Shown here: piece by piece, positions 1-8,360 of the stretch
Layout: every line of letters begins with the position of its first letter
Numbering within the stretch: the first letter of the stretch is position 1
From: Bacillus sp. FJAT-44742
Lineage (GTDB): Bacteria; Bacillota; Bacilli; Bacillales; Marinococcaceae
Direction: 5' to 3'
Assembly: GCF_002797315.1 (NCBI RefSeq)
Contig: NZ_KZ454936.1
Coordinates: forward strand, 2,427,645-2,491,644
Length of the DNA stretch: 64,000 nt
Translations under genes and position numbers: made by a program
Notes under the pieces: generated by a model
The model's input: the letters and a program-made list of their open reading frames with translations, nothing else
Databases searched by the model: none
What the model was told of the DNA's origin: nothing

Positions 1-2
1 GG

Positions 3-482
3 TTGTTCATAAAAAAACAACGCGACAAAAAATGGTCTCTCGAAGGCATCTTTAACGAACTTCCCAACCATTTTGAACTCCGGCCTTTCCCACCGGATGC
101 CGAGCCTGCTTCCCCTCAAACTATTGACTTGCACTCACTTAAACAAGAACTGCTACGGGAAATACATAATACGGCAGACCAGATTTCCAGAGCTAGAATG
201 GAGAGACTGCAATCAGCTTATGATGAATTGTTAAAAGCACTTCCAGAAGCTAAATCAAAAGAGGAAGAAAGAGAAGAGAGAATTCATGACCTCCTTCTGC
301 GACGGCAAATTGAGGAGGATCTTGAAACGGAAGCGTTAACACGCTGGAATACGCTTCCTCTAAGCGAAAGACAAAAAAGAGCCCTTTTTCTTCGTGTGGA
401 AGACACAATGAAAAGAGAGCGTTTTGTGAAAGCTTATGTAAATATTAAGTTTGAAGAAAAGTTGAGAAAAAGCTTAATATGA
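3..482 (+). CDS. Unknown charged protein, probably 5'-truncated by the window edge
   Basis: The frame is open from the window edge; the first possible start is a TTG at base 3 with no room for a ribosome site, so the true start probably lies upstream. The 159 visible residues are hydrophilic, with no membrane segment or signal peptide, and a Lys/Glu/Arg-rich middle part (about 60-110) that looks helical, perhaps coiled coil. I do not recognise a family. It ends just before a strong bidirectional terminator and converges on the opuA operon. The frame is clearly coding in character (long, no in-frame stops, followed by a terminator), but the function is unknown. Confidence 0.6.
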   Translation: MFIKKQRDKKWSLEGIFNELPNHFELRPFPPDAEPASPQTIDLHSLKQELLREIHNTADQISRARMERLQSAYDELLKALPEAKSKEEEREERIHDLLLRRQIEEDLETEALTRWNTLPLSERQKRALFLRVEDTMKRERFVKAYVNIKFEEKLRKSLI

Positions 483-492
483 TGAAAATTTA

Positions 493-527
493 AAAAATCC
501 TGCAGATATAAGCTCTGCAGGATTTTT
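493..527. terminator. Bidirectional Rho-independent terminator
   Basis: A 13-bp perfect stem (493-505 with 515-527) has A-run and T-run flanks, so it can stop transcription of both the plus-strand ORF and the minus-strand opuAC gene, which converge here. Confidence 0.85.
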
Positions 528-542
528 TACATCAATTTTTGT

Positions 543-1463
543 CTATTCTTCTCCTAACCATTCATCAACCAGTTCACGATTGTCTTCAATCCACTCTCTT
601 GCCCCTTCTTCCTCATCGTCAGCATCGTTAATTACCGACATAAGTTCGCCTAAAGAGTCGTCATCCATATGCCAGGCATCAAACCATTCTACAACCTCTG
701 CATGGTCATCCTCAAACCCGGTTCTTGTCATATAATAGATATCATCTGGATCACCATAAACATTCTCTGGATCATCCAGATACTTTAAATCATAATCCGC
801 AAAGGCCCAATGAGGATTCCAAAGAGTGACCACAATGGGTTCTTCGTTTTGGTAGGCACTGTCTAATTCAGTCATCATTGCTGGTTCTGAACTGTCAACC
901 AGATCGTAATCAAGATCATATTCTTCCACAGCTTCATTGGACAAACGCATAAGACTGGCTCCCGGGTCAATACCGATGATGCGTCCATCCATTTCATCTG
1001 CGTGGTCATTTAGTTCTTCAATGCTGTCTATGTCTACATATTCAGGTACTACTAGCCCAAGGCCTGTTCCTTCATACCATATTTCTCGAAGTTCAATTTG
1101 ATCCTCATATTCTTCATAAAGAGGCTCATCGGTAATAGGAAGCCATACTTCAGGAGCAATATCAAGGTCCCCCTGAGCAACCCCCTGCCATACCGGTGCT
1201 TTTTCAAGCATTGTCAGCTCTACATCATATCCTTGTTCTTCAAGGATGACTTTCCACATATTAGATACTGCCACGTTTTCTGCCCAGTTATTTAAACCAA
1301 TATTAAGAGTTCCTCTCTCTTCGTCACCTTCAGCAGCTTCGTCTGTCTCTTCCTCTGGAGCACCCTCTTCAAGCTCATCAACGACATCTCCATCTCCGCA
1401 TGCACCAAGAACCAAAGCAAAACTAACAGCTCCTCCAAGTGCTAAAAAGCGTTTGTTCTTCAT
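543..1463 (-). CDS. opuAC: Glycine betaine ABC transporter substrate-binding lipoprotein
   Basis: Extracytoplasmic solute-binding lipoprotein of an OpuA-type importer that takes up glycine betaine or a related compatible solute under osmotic stress. Residues 1-21 form a lipoprotein signal peptide with lipobox LGAC, so Cys22 would be lipidated. A Glu/Asp-rich linker follows (about 24-50), then the OpuAC-family binding fold with Trp residues in NNWAENVAV, EVWLPI and NPHWAF, likely part of the aromatic cage for the trimethylammonium group. Its 306 residues match the family (about 290-300). The mature protein is strikingly acidic, as expected for an exported protein of a salt-tolerant organism. 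Last gene of the opuAA-opuAB-opuAC cluster, 70 bp after opuAB. Exact substrate range cannot be read from sequence. Confidence 0.93.
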   Translation of the reverse strand: MKNKRFLALGGAVSFALVLGACGDGDVVDELEEGAPEEETDEAAEGDEERGTLNIGLNNWAENVAVSNMWKVILEEQGYDVELTMLEKAPVWQGVAQGDLDIAPEVWLPITDEPLYEEYEDQIELREIWYEGTGLGLVVPEYVDIDSIEELNDHADEMDGRIIGIDPGASLMRLSNEAVEEYDLDYDLVDSSEPAMMTELDSAYQNEEPIVVTLWNPHWAFADYDLKYLDDPENVYGDPDDIYYMTRTGFEDDHAEVVEWFDAWHMDDDSLGELMSVINDADDEEEGAREWIEDNRELVDEWLGEE

Positions 1464-1503
1464 AAGTAAAAACCCCTCTTCTTAGTCAATGATTTATTTA
1501 CAA

Positions 1504-1529
1504 TTACCTGTTACATAAAATACAGGTAA
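1504..1529. repeat. Intercistronic hairpin between opuAB and opuAC
   Basis: An 8-bp inverted repeat (TTACCTGT at 1504-1511, ACAGGTAA at 1522-1529) lies in the 70-bp gap before opuAC. There is no good U-run on the minus strand, so mRNA processing or stabilisation is more likely than termination. The role is inferred. Confidence 0.4.
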
Positions 1530-1533
1530 GAGT

Positions 1534-2376
1534 TTATTCTTTACTATTTCTTCGGCCAAGATTTTGAGATATTCTGTCCAGCATGATTGCAAGAATGACA
1601 ATCGACAATCCTGCCTCAAACCCGGTACCCACCTGAATTTGCGTTACCGCTCTGTATACATCAGTCCCAAGTCCAGGAGCACCTACCAATGAAGCGATGA
1701 CAACCATGGACAAAGCAAGCATAATACTTTGATTAATACCAGCCATTATCGTCGGAGTAGCAAGAGGCAGCTGGACTTTTTTCAGCTTTTGCCACCTGGT
1801 TGAGCCAAAGGCGTTTGAAGCTTCCACCAGTTCATCAGGAACCTGGCGGATTCCTAAGTTTGTGAGCCGGATTGTTGGCGGCATCGCAAAAACGACAGAA
1901 GCTATAATTCCAGGAACCATTCCAATACCAAAGAAAAGGATAGCTGGAATTAAATATACAAAAGCAGGCATCGTCTGCATGAAATCCAGGATAGGAGTTA
2001 AAACGTTTTTTACAGTATTATTTTGAGAACTCCATATCCCGATAGGAACACCTATGACAATTGAAATAAATACTGCTGTTAATACAAGGGAGAGCGTTAA
2101 AATCGTGCCGTCCCAGTATCCAAGGTTGTAAATCAAGAGAAGACCAAGTCCGGTAAATATTCCTATCGGCCACCTGCTTGTCCACCACGCCAGCGCAGTG
2201 AATATTGCAATCAGAAGTAAAGCCGGAGCAAATGCAAGTATGGAAGCAATGCCGCTTACAATCCAGTTTATAAGGATAGCCGCTCCCTCAAAAATAAAAG
2301 CAAAGTTATCTGTTAAAAAATCAACGAATCGATCTACCCAAGCTCCCAGGGGAATTTGGTACATTAGTATGGTCAT
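1534..2376 (-). CDS. opuAB: Glycine betaine ABC transporter permease
   Basis: Membrane subunit of the OpuA importer. Its 280 residues contain about six to seven hydrophobic segments, and the cytoplasmic EAA loop is visible around 183-210 (EASNAFGSTRWQKLKK), the site where the OpuAA ATPase docks. The start overlaps the opuAA stop by 4 bp (ATGA arrangement), showing translational coupling and a shared operon. Length and composition match the B. subtilis OpuAB type. Confidence 0.94.
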   Translation of the reverse strand: MTILMYQIPLGAWVDRFVDFLTDNFAFIFEGAAILINWIVSGIASILAFAPALLLIAIFTALAWWTSRWPIGIFTGLGLLLIYNLGYWDGTILTLSLVLTAVFISIVIGVPIGIWSSQNNTVKNVLTPILDFMQTMPAFVYLIPAILFFGIGMVPGIIASVVFAMPPTIRLTNLGIRQVPDELVEASNAFGSTRWQKLKKVQLPLATPTIMAGINQSIMLALSMVVIASLVGAPGLGTDVYRAVTQIQVGTGFEAGLSIVILAIMLDRISQNLGRRNSKE

Positions 2377-3593
2377 TTAACTCCCCTCACTTCGTTTAAA
2401 TGTTCATCGCTCCCTGATAGTGCTCCTATTACTTTAGACCTGACAATAATTCCGAGAATCTTGCCTTCTTCATTAATTACCGGAACCGGCAGGGGAGACG
2501 AGGCCATTTTGTCAAACATGTCATTTAGTAATGTATCAGGCGCCACTTCCGGAAGATCCGTAAGTAAAATGTCTTCAAGAGATTGATTATTTTTCACTGC
2601 ATTTGCAGCATCATCCACTGTTACGGCCCCGGCGTATCGTTTCTTTTTATCAGTAACATACAAGCTTGAGACGCCAGCGTCCTTCATCATCTGCAAAGCA
2701 ACACGGACTCCACGGTCTTTTGGAATAGTTTCGGGCCGTTTCATGACATGTGAAGCCGTCAGCACCTTTGAAAGGTCTACGTCTTCAACAAATCTTTCAA
2801 CATAGTCATTTGCCGGATTCATCATGATTTCTTCTGGAGTCCCTATCTGTACAATTGCTCCATCTTTCATGAGCGCAATACGATCTCCAATTCTTAACGC
2901 TTCATCAAGATCATGAGTAATAAAGACGATGGTTTTCTCCATTGACTCCTGTAATTCAAGAAGCTCATCTTGCATGTCCTTTCGGATCAAGGGATCGAGA
3001 GCACTAAAAGCTTCATCCATTAACAAAATATCCGGATCATTAGCCAAGGCCCTGGCAAGTCCCACTCTTTGCTGCATTCCACCACTTAATTCAGATGGAT
3101 AGCTTTGTTCGTACCCTTTTAACCCGACTAGCTCCAGTGATGTTGTAGCCTTTTTCTCTCGTTCACTTTTAGGGACGCCTTGAACCTCAAGCCCATACTC
3201 TGTGTTATCGAGCACAGTTCTATGAGGAAATAATGCAAAGTTTTGAAACACCATACTCATTTTTTTCCGTCGTACTTCTCTAAGCTTATCTGGCTTCAGT
3301 TTCACGATTTCATCATCGTCAATGTAGATTTCTCCAAAAGATGGATCTATTAATCGATTTAACATTCTGACCAAAGTTGATTTTCCGCTTCCAGACAAGC
3401 CCATGATGACAAATATTTCACCATTCTTGACTTCAAATGTAGCCTGGTTAACCCCTACTCCCATTCCAGTTTCCTTTAATATCTCCTCTTTGGTTTTTCC
3501 CTGTTTCAGCAGCTCCATTGCTTGTTTAGGGGACTTCCCAAAAATCTTTGTCAACTGATTTACCTTGATTTTGGGCTTAGACAAACTTGACAC
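2373..3593 (-). CDS. opuAA: Glycine betaine ABC transporter ATPase with CBS pair
   Basis: Energising subunit of the OpuA osmolyte importer. The Walker A motif GLSGSGKS is at about 65-72, the signature LSGGMQQR near 175, and Walker B ILLMDEAFSALDP directly after. The C-terminal part (about 280-406) is a CBS-domain pair, which in OpuA-type transporters senses internal ionic strength and gates transport. The 406 residues are close to B. subtilis OpuAA. First gene of the operon; a sigma-A-like promoter and a long palindrome lie upstream, with a GbsR-type regulator transcribed divergently. Confidence 0.95.
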   Translation of the reverse strand: MSSLSKPKIKVNQLTKIFGKSPKQAMELLKQGKTKEEILKETGMGVGVNQATFEVKNGEIFVIMGLSGSGKSTLVRMLNRLIDPSFGEIYIDDDEIVKLKPDKLREVRRKKMSMVFQNFALFPHRTVLDNTEYGLEVQGVPKSEREKKATTSLELVGLKGYEQSYPSELSGGMQQRVGLARALANDPDILLMDEAFSALDPLIRKDMQDELLELQESMEKTIVFITHDLDEALRIGDRIALMKDGAIVQIGTPEEIMMNPANDYVERFVEDVDLSKVLTASHVMKRPETIPKDRGVRVALQMMKDAGVSSLYVTDKKKRYAGAVTVDDAANAVKNNQSLEDILLTDLPEVAPDTLLNDMFDKMASSPLPVPVINEEGKILGIIVRSKVIGALSGSDEHLNEVRGVK

Positions 3594-3644
3594 CTCGTTT
3601 CAACATCGTCTAGTTCTTTTTTCCTAATATAGAACACCTAGCTA

Positions 3645-3673
3645 ATTATACTCTTTGCAAAATTACGAAACAA
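3645..3673 (-). promoter_or_regulatory. Sigma-A-type promoter of opuAA
   Basis: On the minus strand TTGTTT (3668-3673) is followed after 17 bp by a perfect TATAAT (3645-3650), 52 bp before the opuAA start codon. Confidence 0.65.
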
Positions 3674-3706
3674 ATTCCATATAGTGAGTTTTTTTGCGTA
3701 AATTTT

Positions 3707-3724
3707 GTACAGTATATACTGTAC
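3707..3724. promoter_or_regulatory. 18-bp perfect palindrome, candidate GbsR-type operator
   Basis: GTACAGTATATACTGTAC is a perfect 18-bp palindrome in the spacer between opuAA and the divergent gbsR-like gene, 34 bp upstream of the opuAA -35 box. Position and symmetry suit a dimeric winged-helix regulator. The assignment to the neighbouring regulator is inferred. Confidence 0.5.
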
Positions 3725-3749
3725 GCAATACACCCATATATTTTCTATC

Positions 3750-3763
3750 ATTTACATGTAAAT
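3750..3763. promoter_or_regulatory. Second palindrome in the opuA-gbsR spacer
   Basis: ATTTACATGTAAAT is a perfect 14-bp palindrome 26 bp from the first one. It may be a second regulator site near the gbsR-like promoter, or chance in AT-rich DNA. Confidence 0.3.
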
Positions 3764-3882
3764 ACCTAAGTATTGCTGGAAATAGCTTTAATTTACTTTT
3801 AGTGTTAATGTACTTACTATAAAAGAAAGTCATAAAACGTATTTAGATTAAAGCCTTACCATTAATGAAAGGGTTGTCCTAC

Positions 3883-4443
3883 ATGCCGGAATCAAAAGAA
3901 TTAAATGAAGAGTTTCTTTTACAGTCCAAGGAACGGTCAGTGGAATCGCTAGCAAGAAGCATGAATTATAACGGTATTCCTTTGTCAACAGGTCGGATCT
4001 ACGGCTCGCTGTACTTTTCAAATAGGCCCTTAACTTTAGATGAATTAAAAGAAGATCTGCAAATGAGCAAAACGAGCATGTCTACGGGAGTAAGATACCT
4101 GCTTGATATGAGAGCAGTGAAAAAGGTTTTGAAAAAAGGCGAACGCAAAGATTTGTACCAGTTTAAGGATGACTGGTATCAAAGCTTTGCTGATATGTTT
4201 GCAGAACGCTGGAAGCATGTATCCGACATGAACATTGAAGAATTAAATGAATCAAAAGAGGAACTTCTTACATTGCGGGAAGAAAGCCCGGAAGAGGAAA
4301 TAAGAAAAGAAGCTGATCATCTCCTGAAAAAAGTGGAGTATGCAATTGAATACTATGATTGGCTTGCAGAAATAGCAGAGGTTTTTGAGTCCGGTCAAAT
4401 TTTTGAGATGATTCCTAAGCCCTCTTTAAAAAAAGCACCGTGA
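3883..4443 (+). CDS. GbsR/MarR-family transcriptional regulator
   Basis: Predicted cytoplasmic DNA-binding repressor of the GbsR family (winged helix, about 180 residues). The helix-turn-helix lies around residues 25-75, where LTLDELKEDLQMSKTSMST resembles the recognition region; a helical C-terminal part follows. I chose the ATG at 3883 because GAAAGGG at 3867-3873 sits 9 bases upstream; an ATG at 3865 would add six residues but lacks a ribosome site. In B. subtilis GbsR senses choline and represses betaine synthesis and choline uptake genes. Here no gbsAB is visible; the gene is divergent from opuA and probably controls it. Strong family assignment, inferred target. Confidence 0.88.
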   Translation: MPESKELNEEFLLQSKERSVESLARSMNYNGIPLSTGRIYGSLYFSNRPLTLDELKEDLQMSKTSMSTGVRYLLDMRAVKKVLKKGERKDLYQFKDDWYQSFADMFAERWKHVSDMNIEELNESKEELLTLREESPEEEIRKEADHLLKKVEYAIEYYDWLAEIAEVFESGQIFEMIPKPSLKKAP

Positions 4444-4471
4444 TAAATATAGTTAATGAAATAGTCGATAA

Positions 4472-4504
4472 AAAAAGCCCTTTACCTGAGGTAAAGGGCT
4501 TTTT
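4472..4504. terminator. Bidirectional terminator between gbsR-like gene and topB
   Basis: A 15-bp stem with a TGA loop (4472-4486 with 4490-4504) carries A and T flanks, so it serves both converging genes. Confidence 0.85.
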
Positions 4505-4527
4505 AACAACTGCTTTATATCCCATGT

Positions 4528-6696
4528 TTAATTGACATGCTGTTTTCTTTTTTGTTTCTCAAACTGAAAAGTGATCGTCCCCTGAGATTTTTCCTTCCAA
4601 GTGAGATAAGCGTTAAACTCGCTTTTCCCTTTAAACCCTTTAATTAGATTTGTTTTTCCGCTGCTTAATAATTTTTTTATATTTGTTTCACTGATTTTCT
4701 TTCCAAGGAGCCTTTTACTTACAATAAAGTCACAGCCATTTTTGTTATAAGCACTGCAGCCATACAGTTTTGTTTTATCCACGACCCCAGCTCCGCACTT
4801 AGGACACTGCCCAAGAGATACACTGTTTTCCCTGTTGTCCAAGGCTTCTATGGATTCAGAAATATCCCAGGAAGAAGAGTGATTGATTGCATCCTTCACT
4901 AATTTATCAGATAGTTTTTTGGCATTATCGATAAAAGCCTTCGCATCAGCCTTTCCCTGCCCTATTTCACTCAAACGCTGTTCCCACCTTGCTGTGAGCT
5001 CTGCCGAAGCAAGCACAGTACCATTCACTGCCTCCACAAGAATGAAAGCTTTTTCTGTAGGGATAATTCTATGTTTTTCTTGTCTGATATAGGAAAGAGC
5101 CTTCAGTCGTTCAATAATACCAGCTCTCGTTGCTTCCTCTCCAAGCCCTCTTGTTTCTTTTAATACAGCCTTTAATTGCTGATCTTCAATTTTACGTCCG
5201 GCATTAGCCATGGATGAAATGAGTTCTCCCTCCGTGTACCGTTTAGGAGGCGTGGTTTTGCCCTCTTTCACTTCTGATCTTGCACAAAGACCGGTTTCGT
5301 TCTCCTGCAAAACGGGCAGATAGACATCTCTTTCATCCTTCTTCTGGCTTTTTTGAAGGGTACTTCTCCATCCTTCCTTTATCATCTGCTTGCCCTTTGT
5401 GTAAAAGAGGTGAGTTTCTACTCGGGTCACAATAAGCGTATGATAAAATTCTGCAGGATAATAATGAGCTGCAATTACCCGCTTAACGATTAAATCATAT
5501 ATCTTTCGTTCGTCTGCGGACAGCTCATGTAAAGAAGGAACATTTTCAGTAGGGATGATCGCATAATGATCGGTGACTTTTTTGGCGTTTACATATCTTC
5601 TGTCCTTCATTACATCCCTTTGGATGTTTGAAGCTATGTCTCTGTATGGTTCCAGCTGTTTCACTTGCTGAAGAAATTGAGGAAAGGACCGTGCCTCCTC
5701 TTCTGAAATAAATTCACTGTTCGTCCTCGGATAAGAGATTAAGGACTTTTCATATAATGATTGAGCCAGATCAAGAGTTCTTTTCGCAGAAAACTTAAAT
5801 ATCTTGTTTGCTGTTTCTTGAAGAGTAGAAAGTTTAAAAAACTGGGGAGGCGGCTCTTTTTTCGTTTCCTTTTTTACCTTTTCAATTCGTGCTTCTTTCC
5901 CGCTCGTCTCCTCTTTTATCTTTTCCGCGAGCTCCTTTTGAAACAGTCTGCTCTCATTGTCTTCTGTCTGATATTTCCCTTCAAAAACTTTATTTTCAAA
6001 ACGAAATTGTCCAATCACTTCATAAAAGGGCTTCGATTCAAAAGACAGGATTTCTTTTTCTCGGTTGACAATCATGGCCAGCGTCGGTGTCTGCACCCTT
6101 CCGGCTGAATAGACAGAACGACTTCCGCCATTTTGTTGAATTAATAATGTATAGGCTCTGCTCATATTCATCCCGACAAGCCAGTCTGCATGGCTTCTTG
6201 CCAGGGCTTCAAAATAAAGTGGACGTGTTTCTTCAATATCAATTAAGTTCTCAAACGCTCTTTTTACTGCCTTTTTTTCCAGCGACTGAGCCCATACTCT
6301 CTTTACCGGCTTTTTCACTCCGCTTTGCTGGATCACAAGCTCGACGATAAGTTCCCCTTCTCTCCCAGGGTCGCCTGCAGCAATGATTTCTTTTACCTTA
6401 GGGTTGAGAAGAACTTCTTTGACAGCCTGGTACCTTTTTGCTTTTTCCTTTATCACCTTGTATTTAAATGTTTCAGGAATAATGGGCAGTGTATCAAGCT
6501 TCCATTTTTTGTACTGGGGATTTAATTCGTCAGGACCCACCATTTCAAATAAATGACCAGAACACCAAGTCAAAAAGGCTCCTTGCGGAAACGTATCACA
6601 AGGAGAAATTTCTATATGATTACCTCTTTTTTTATGTTTAAACGGGGCTGCAAGCTTTTGAGCCTGGTTCCCCTTTTCAGCAACAATGGCTTGCAT
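4528..6696 (-). CDS. topB: DNA topoisomerase III (type IA)
   Basis: Type IA topoisomerase that relaxes or decatenates DNA through a transient 5'-phosphotyrosine break. An N-terminal Toprim domain starts with IVAEK and contains GDPGREGE (108-115), where the second acidic residue of the DPD pattern is Gly, a variation I recall in TopB-type enzymes. The active-site Tyr is probably Tyr322 in ISYPRTNSE; SAGRVQTPTL (about 198-207) is the conserved core motif. The C-terminus has a Cys4 zinc ribbon (CPKCG plus two later Cys) and a topoisomerase C-terminal repeat. The 722 residues are normal for TopB. RBS AAGGAGAG lies six bases before the ATG. Appears monocistronic. Sequence differs enough from B. 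subtilis TopB, as I recall it, that it may be a second TopB lineage. Confidence 0.9.
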   Translation of the reverse strand: MQAIVAEKGNQAQKLAAPFKHKKRGNHIEISPCDTFPQGAFLTWCSGHLFEMVGPDELNPQYKKWKLDTLPIIPETFKYKVIKEKAKRYQAVKEVLLNPKVKEIIAAGDPGREGELIVELVIQQSGVKKPVKRVWAQSLEKKAVKRAFENLIDIEETRPLYFEALARSHADWLVGMNMSRAYTLLIQQNGGSRSVYSAGRVQTPTLAMIVNREKEILSFESKPFYEVIGQFRFENKVFEGKYQTEDNESRLFQKELAEKIKEETSGKEARIEKVKKETKKEPPPQFFKLSTLQETANKIFKFSAKRTLDLAQSLYEKSLISYPRTNSEFISEEEARSFPQFLQQVKQLEPYRDIASNIQRDVMKDRRYVNAKKVTDHYAIIPTENVPSLHELSADERKIYDLIVKRVIAAHYYPAEFYHTLIVTRVETHLFYTKGKQMIKEGWRSTLQKSQKKDERDVYLPVLQENETGLCARSEVKEGKTTPPKRYTEGELISSMANAGRKIEDQQLKAVLKETRGLGEEATRAGIIERLKALSYIRQEKHRIIPTEKAFILVEAVNGTVLASAELTARWEQRLSEIGQGKADAKAFIDNAKKLSDKLVKDAINHSSSWDISESIEALDNRENSVSLGQCPKCGAGVVDKTKLYGCSAYNKNGCDFIVSKRLLGKKISETNIKKLLSSGKTNLIKGFKGKSEFNAYLTWKEKSQGTITFQFEKQKRKQHVN

Positions 6697-7353
6697 CTAT
6701 TTCTCTCCTTATCGTTCTTCAATCAATTGAATAGTTTCATTGATTATCAGCTTAGAAAAATCATACACTACCTTTCTCAATAAGGGAATAAAAATGCTCC
6801 AATAACAATCATTTGCTGAATAGTAAGTTTTCTCGGTGGCCTTATTAATACCTATGCAATGGTGAAAAAAAAATGCCTGCACGTAAGCAATAACAAAGCA
6901 ACCATTTTGGAACTTTTTGTAACGGATTCCCTATGCTTGATACTTTGATTTTATAAAACGGAATAAGTTTCTTGCTGTATTAGATATAGCATTTACACCT
7001 TCACCGCCATCGATTCATAATTGCTTAACCATTCCTTTGGTACCATGAAGTGGCGTCCATGAAAGCAACTCTCTTTCAAGGTGTCCCCCCTTTTATCCTT
7101 GCACTGGTTGCAAAGGATTTTTCTTTTTCTGCAAGGATAACGGTGACAGATGTTTCTGAAATGATATTATACATGAATAGAATCATAGTGATAGGTAAGA
7201 ACTATCTAAACGATGGGTCTCTAAGGTTATTAGATTTATCCTGAGACTCATTTCTTTCAAGTACTGAAACTGCTGGAAGGCAGTGGTGTACCCTAAACCT
7301 GCCTATCGTCTTCATCTATACTAGCAGAACCGATGACACTCATAGCGAATTTT
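6697..7353. other. Gene-poor spacer with a possible decayed ORF
   Basis: No intact gene is supported in this 657-bp stretch. On the minus strand a short frame beginning near 7175 (MYNIISETSV...) runs to a stop just after a six-G run near 7085; one extra base in that run would join it to a frame ending ...SNYESMAVKV near 7005, giving about 60 residues. This could be a frameshifted remnant, but there is no ribosome site and no recognised homology. An inverted repeat (ATCCTTGCA at 7095-7103 with TGCAAGGAT at 7130-7138) lies in the same area. Confidence 0.3.
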
Positions 7354-8226
7354 TCAGGACGCTTCCAGTGCTTCTTGAAGCTCTTCATTTTCATGTTCTG
7401 CTTCCAGCCAGTATTCCTCACCATCAGTAATAACTAAGATTGTCCCATGTTCTGGTGTTCCTAATACAGGAATGCCTGCTCCCTCTACTCTCTCAATAAC
7501 TTCATTATGAGGATGACCGTATTCGTTTGCTCTTCCAGCGGAATACAGAGCTACTTCAGGAGCAACAGCCGAGAGAAAGTCTGGATTCGTAGAGGTACTC
7601 GAACCATGGTGGCCAAGCTTTAATATATCCGCATGCAGCTGTTCCCTGCTTTCTCTAACCATTGCTGCTTCTCCTTCCTCCTCAGCATCACCTGTTACAA
7701 TAAATGAAATGCTGTCATAGGAAATACGAACGCTTACTGAATCCTCGTTTAAATCTCCTGTCAGTTCATCTGGGTGAAGGACATCCACTGATAAATCTCC
7801 AATGACATATTCTTCTCCTCTCCTTGGTTCATGGTAATTAGCCTCTGACTCTATGATAGCATCCAAAGTTCGTTCAAAGGTTGCTGTTGTATGTTCCCCT
7901 CCTGACATCCAGACCTCATCCACAGGAAAGGACGCCAGCACCTCTTCCATTTGTCCGATATGATCAGCGTGGGGATGTGTACCAATGACAAGATCGATTT
8001 CTTCAATTCCTGCTTTCTGTAAGTATGGTACTACTTCTTCTCTGTCATGGCGTCCAGTATCAATTAATATTGTACCATCAGGTGCGTCAAATAAAGTAGC
8101 ATCCCCTTGGCCAACATCAATATAGTGTACAGATAAAAGGTTGTCCTGAGTTATTTCTGCTGGCGGTTCTGTCGTTTGACAACCAGAGATCAGAAGCAAA
8201 GCAGCAACCATAAAATAATATTTCAT
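7354..8226 (-). CDS. ComEC-like metallo-beta-lactamase-fold lipoprotein
   Basis: Predicted membrane-anchored hydrolase on the outer face of the cytoplasmic membrane. Residues 1-15 are a lipoprotein signal with lipobox ISGC (Cys16). The rest is a metallo-beta-lactamase fold with VDVGQGD-like opening (YIDVGQGDA), the metal motif HPHADH at 84-89, a second metal region VTGDAEEEGE, and GHHGSS near 205. This arrangement matches the C-terminal hydrolase domain of ComEC/Rec2 and its stand-alone relatives, which may degrade nucleic acid or nucleotides; the actual substrate is unknown. It has no ComEC membrane domain. No operon partner is evident. Confidence 0.82.
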   Translation of the reverse strand: MKYYFMVAALLLISGCQTTEPPAEITQDNLLSVHYIDVGQGDATLFDAPDGTILIDTGRHDREEVVPYLQKAGIEEIDLVIGTHPHADHIGQMEEVLASFPVDEVWMSGGEHTTATFERTLDAIIESEANYHEPRRGEEYVIGDLSVDVLHPDELTGDLNEDSVSVRISYDSISFIVTGDAEEEGEAAMVRESREQLHADILKLGHHGSSTSTNPDFLSAVAPEVALYSAGRANEYGHPHNEVIERVEGAGIPVLGTPEHGTILVITDGEEYWLEAEHENEELQEALEAS

Positions 8227-8310
8227 ACTACCCTTCCTTTACGTTGTTTCATAATTATTAGGTTGTTAGATAATACAGCAAACAGAGCATTTCATCCTTA
8301 TATTAGCTCT

Positions 8311-8344
8311 AAAAAAGCAAGCAATCATAAATGAAAGCTTGCTT
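8311..8344 (-). terminator. Terminator after cheW
   Basis: AAGCAAGC (8315-8322) pairs with GCTTGCTT (8337-8344); on the minus strand the stem is followed by a U-run (complement of 8311-8316). Confidence 0.75.
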
Positions 8345-8360
8345 CCTATTGCTGATTCTA

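Noticed and set aside
104-115. CRISPR arrays, tRNA or rRNA genes
   Set aside because: I looked for regularly spaced direct repeats, cloverleaf-like CCA ends and rRNA conserved stretches in the whole window and saw none.
4528-6696. Gly111 in the Toprim DPG of TopB as a loss-of-function change
   Set aside because: Related TopB enzymes, as I recall, often carry DAGREGE here, so this is a subfamily feature rather than a defect.
7050-7244. 64-codon plus-strand frame in the spacer after topB
   Set aside because: No ribosome site or terminator and no family resemblance; the opposite strand offers an equally weak alternative.
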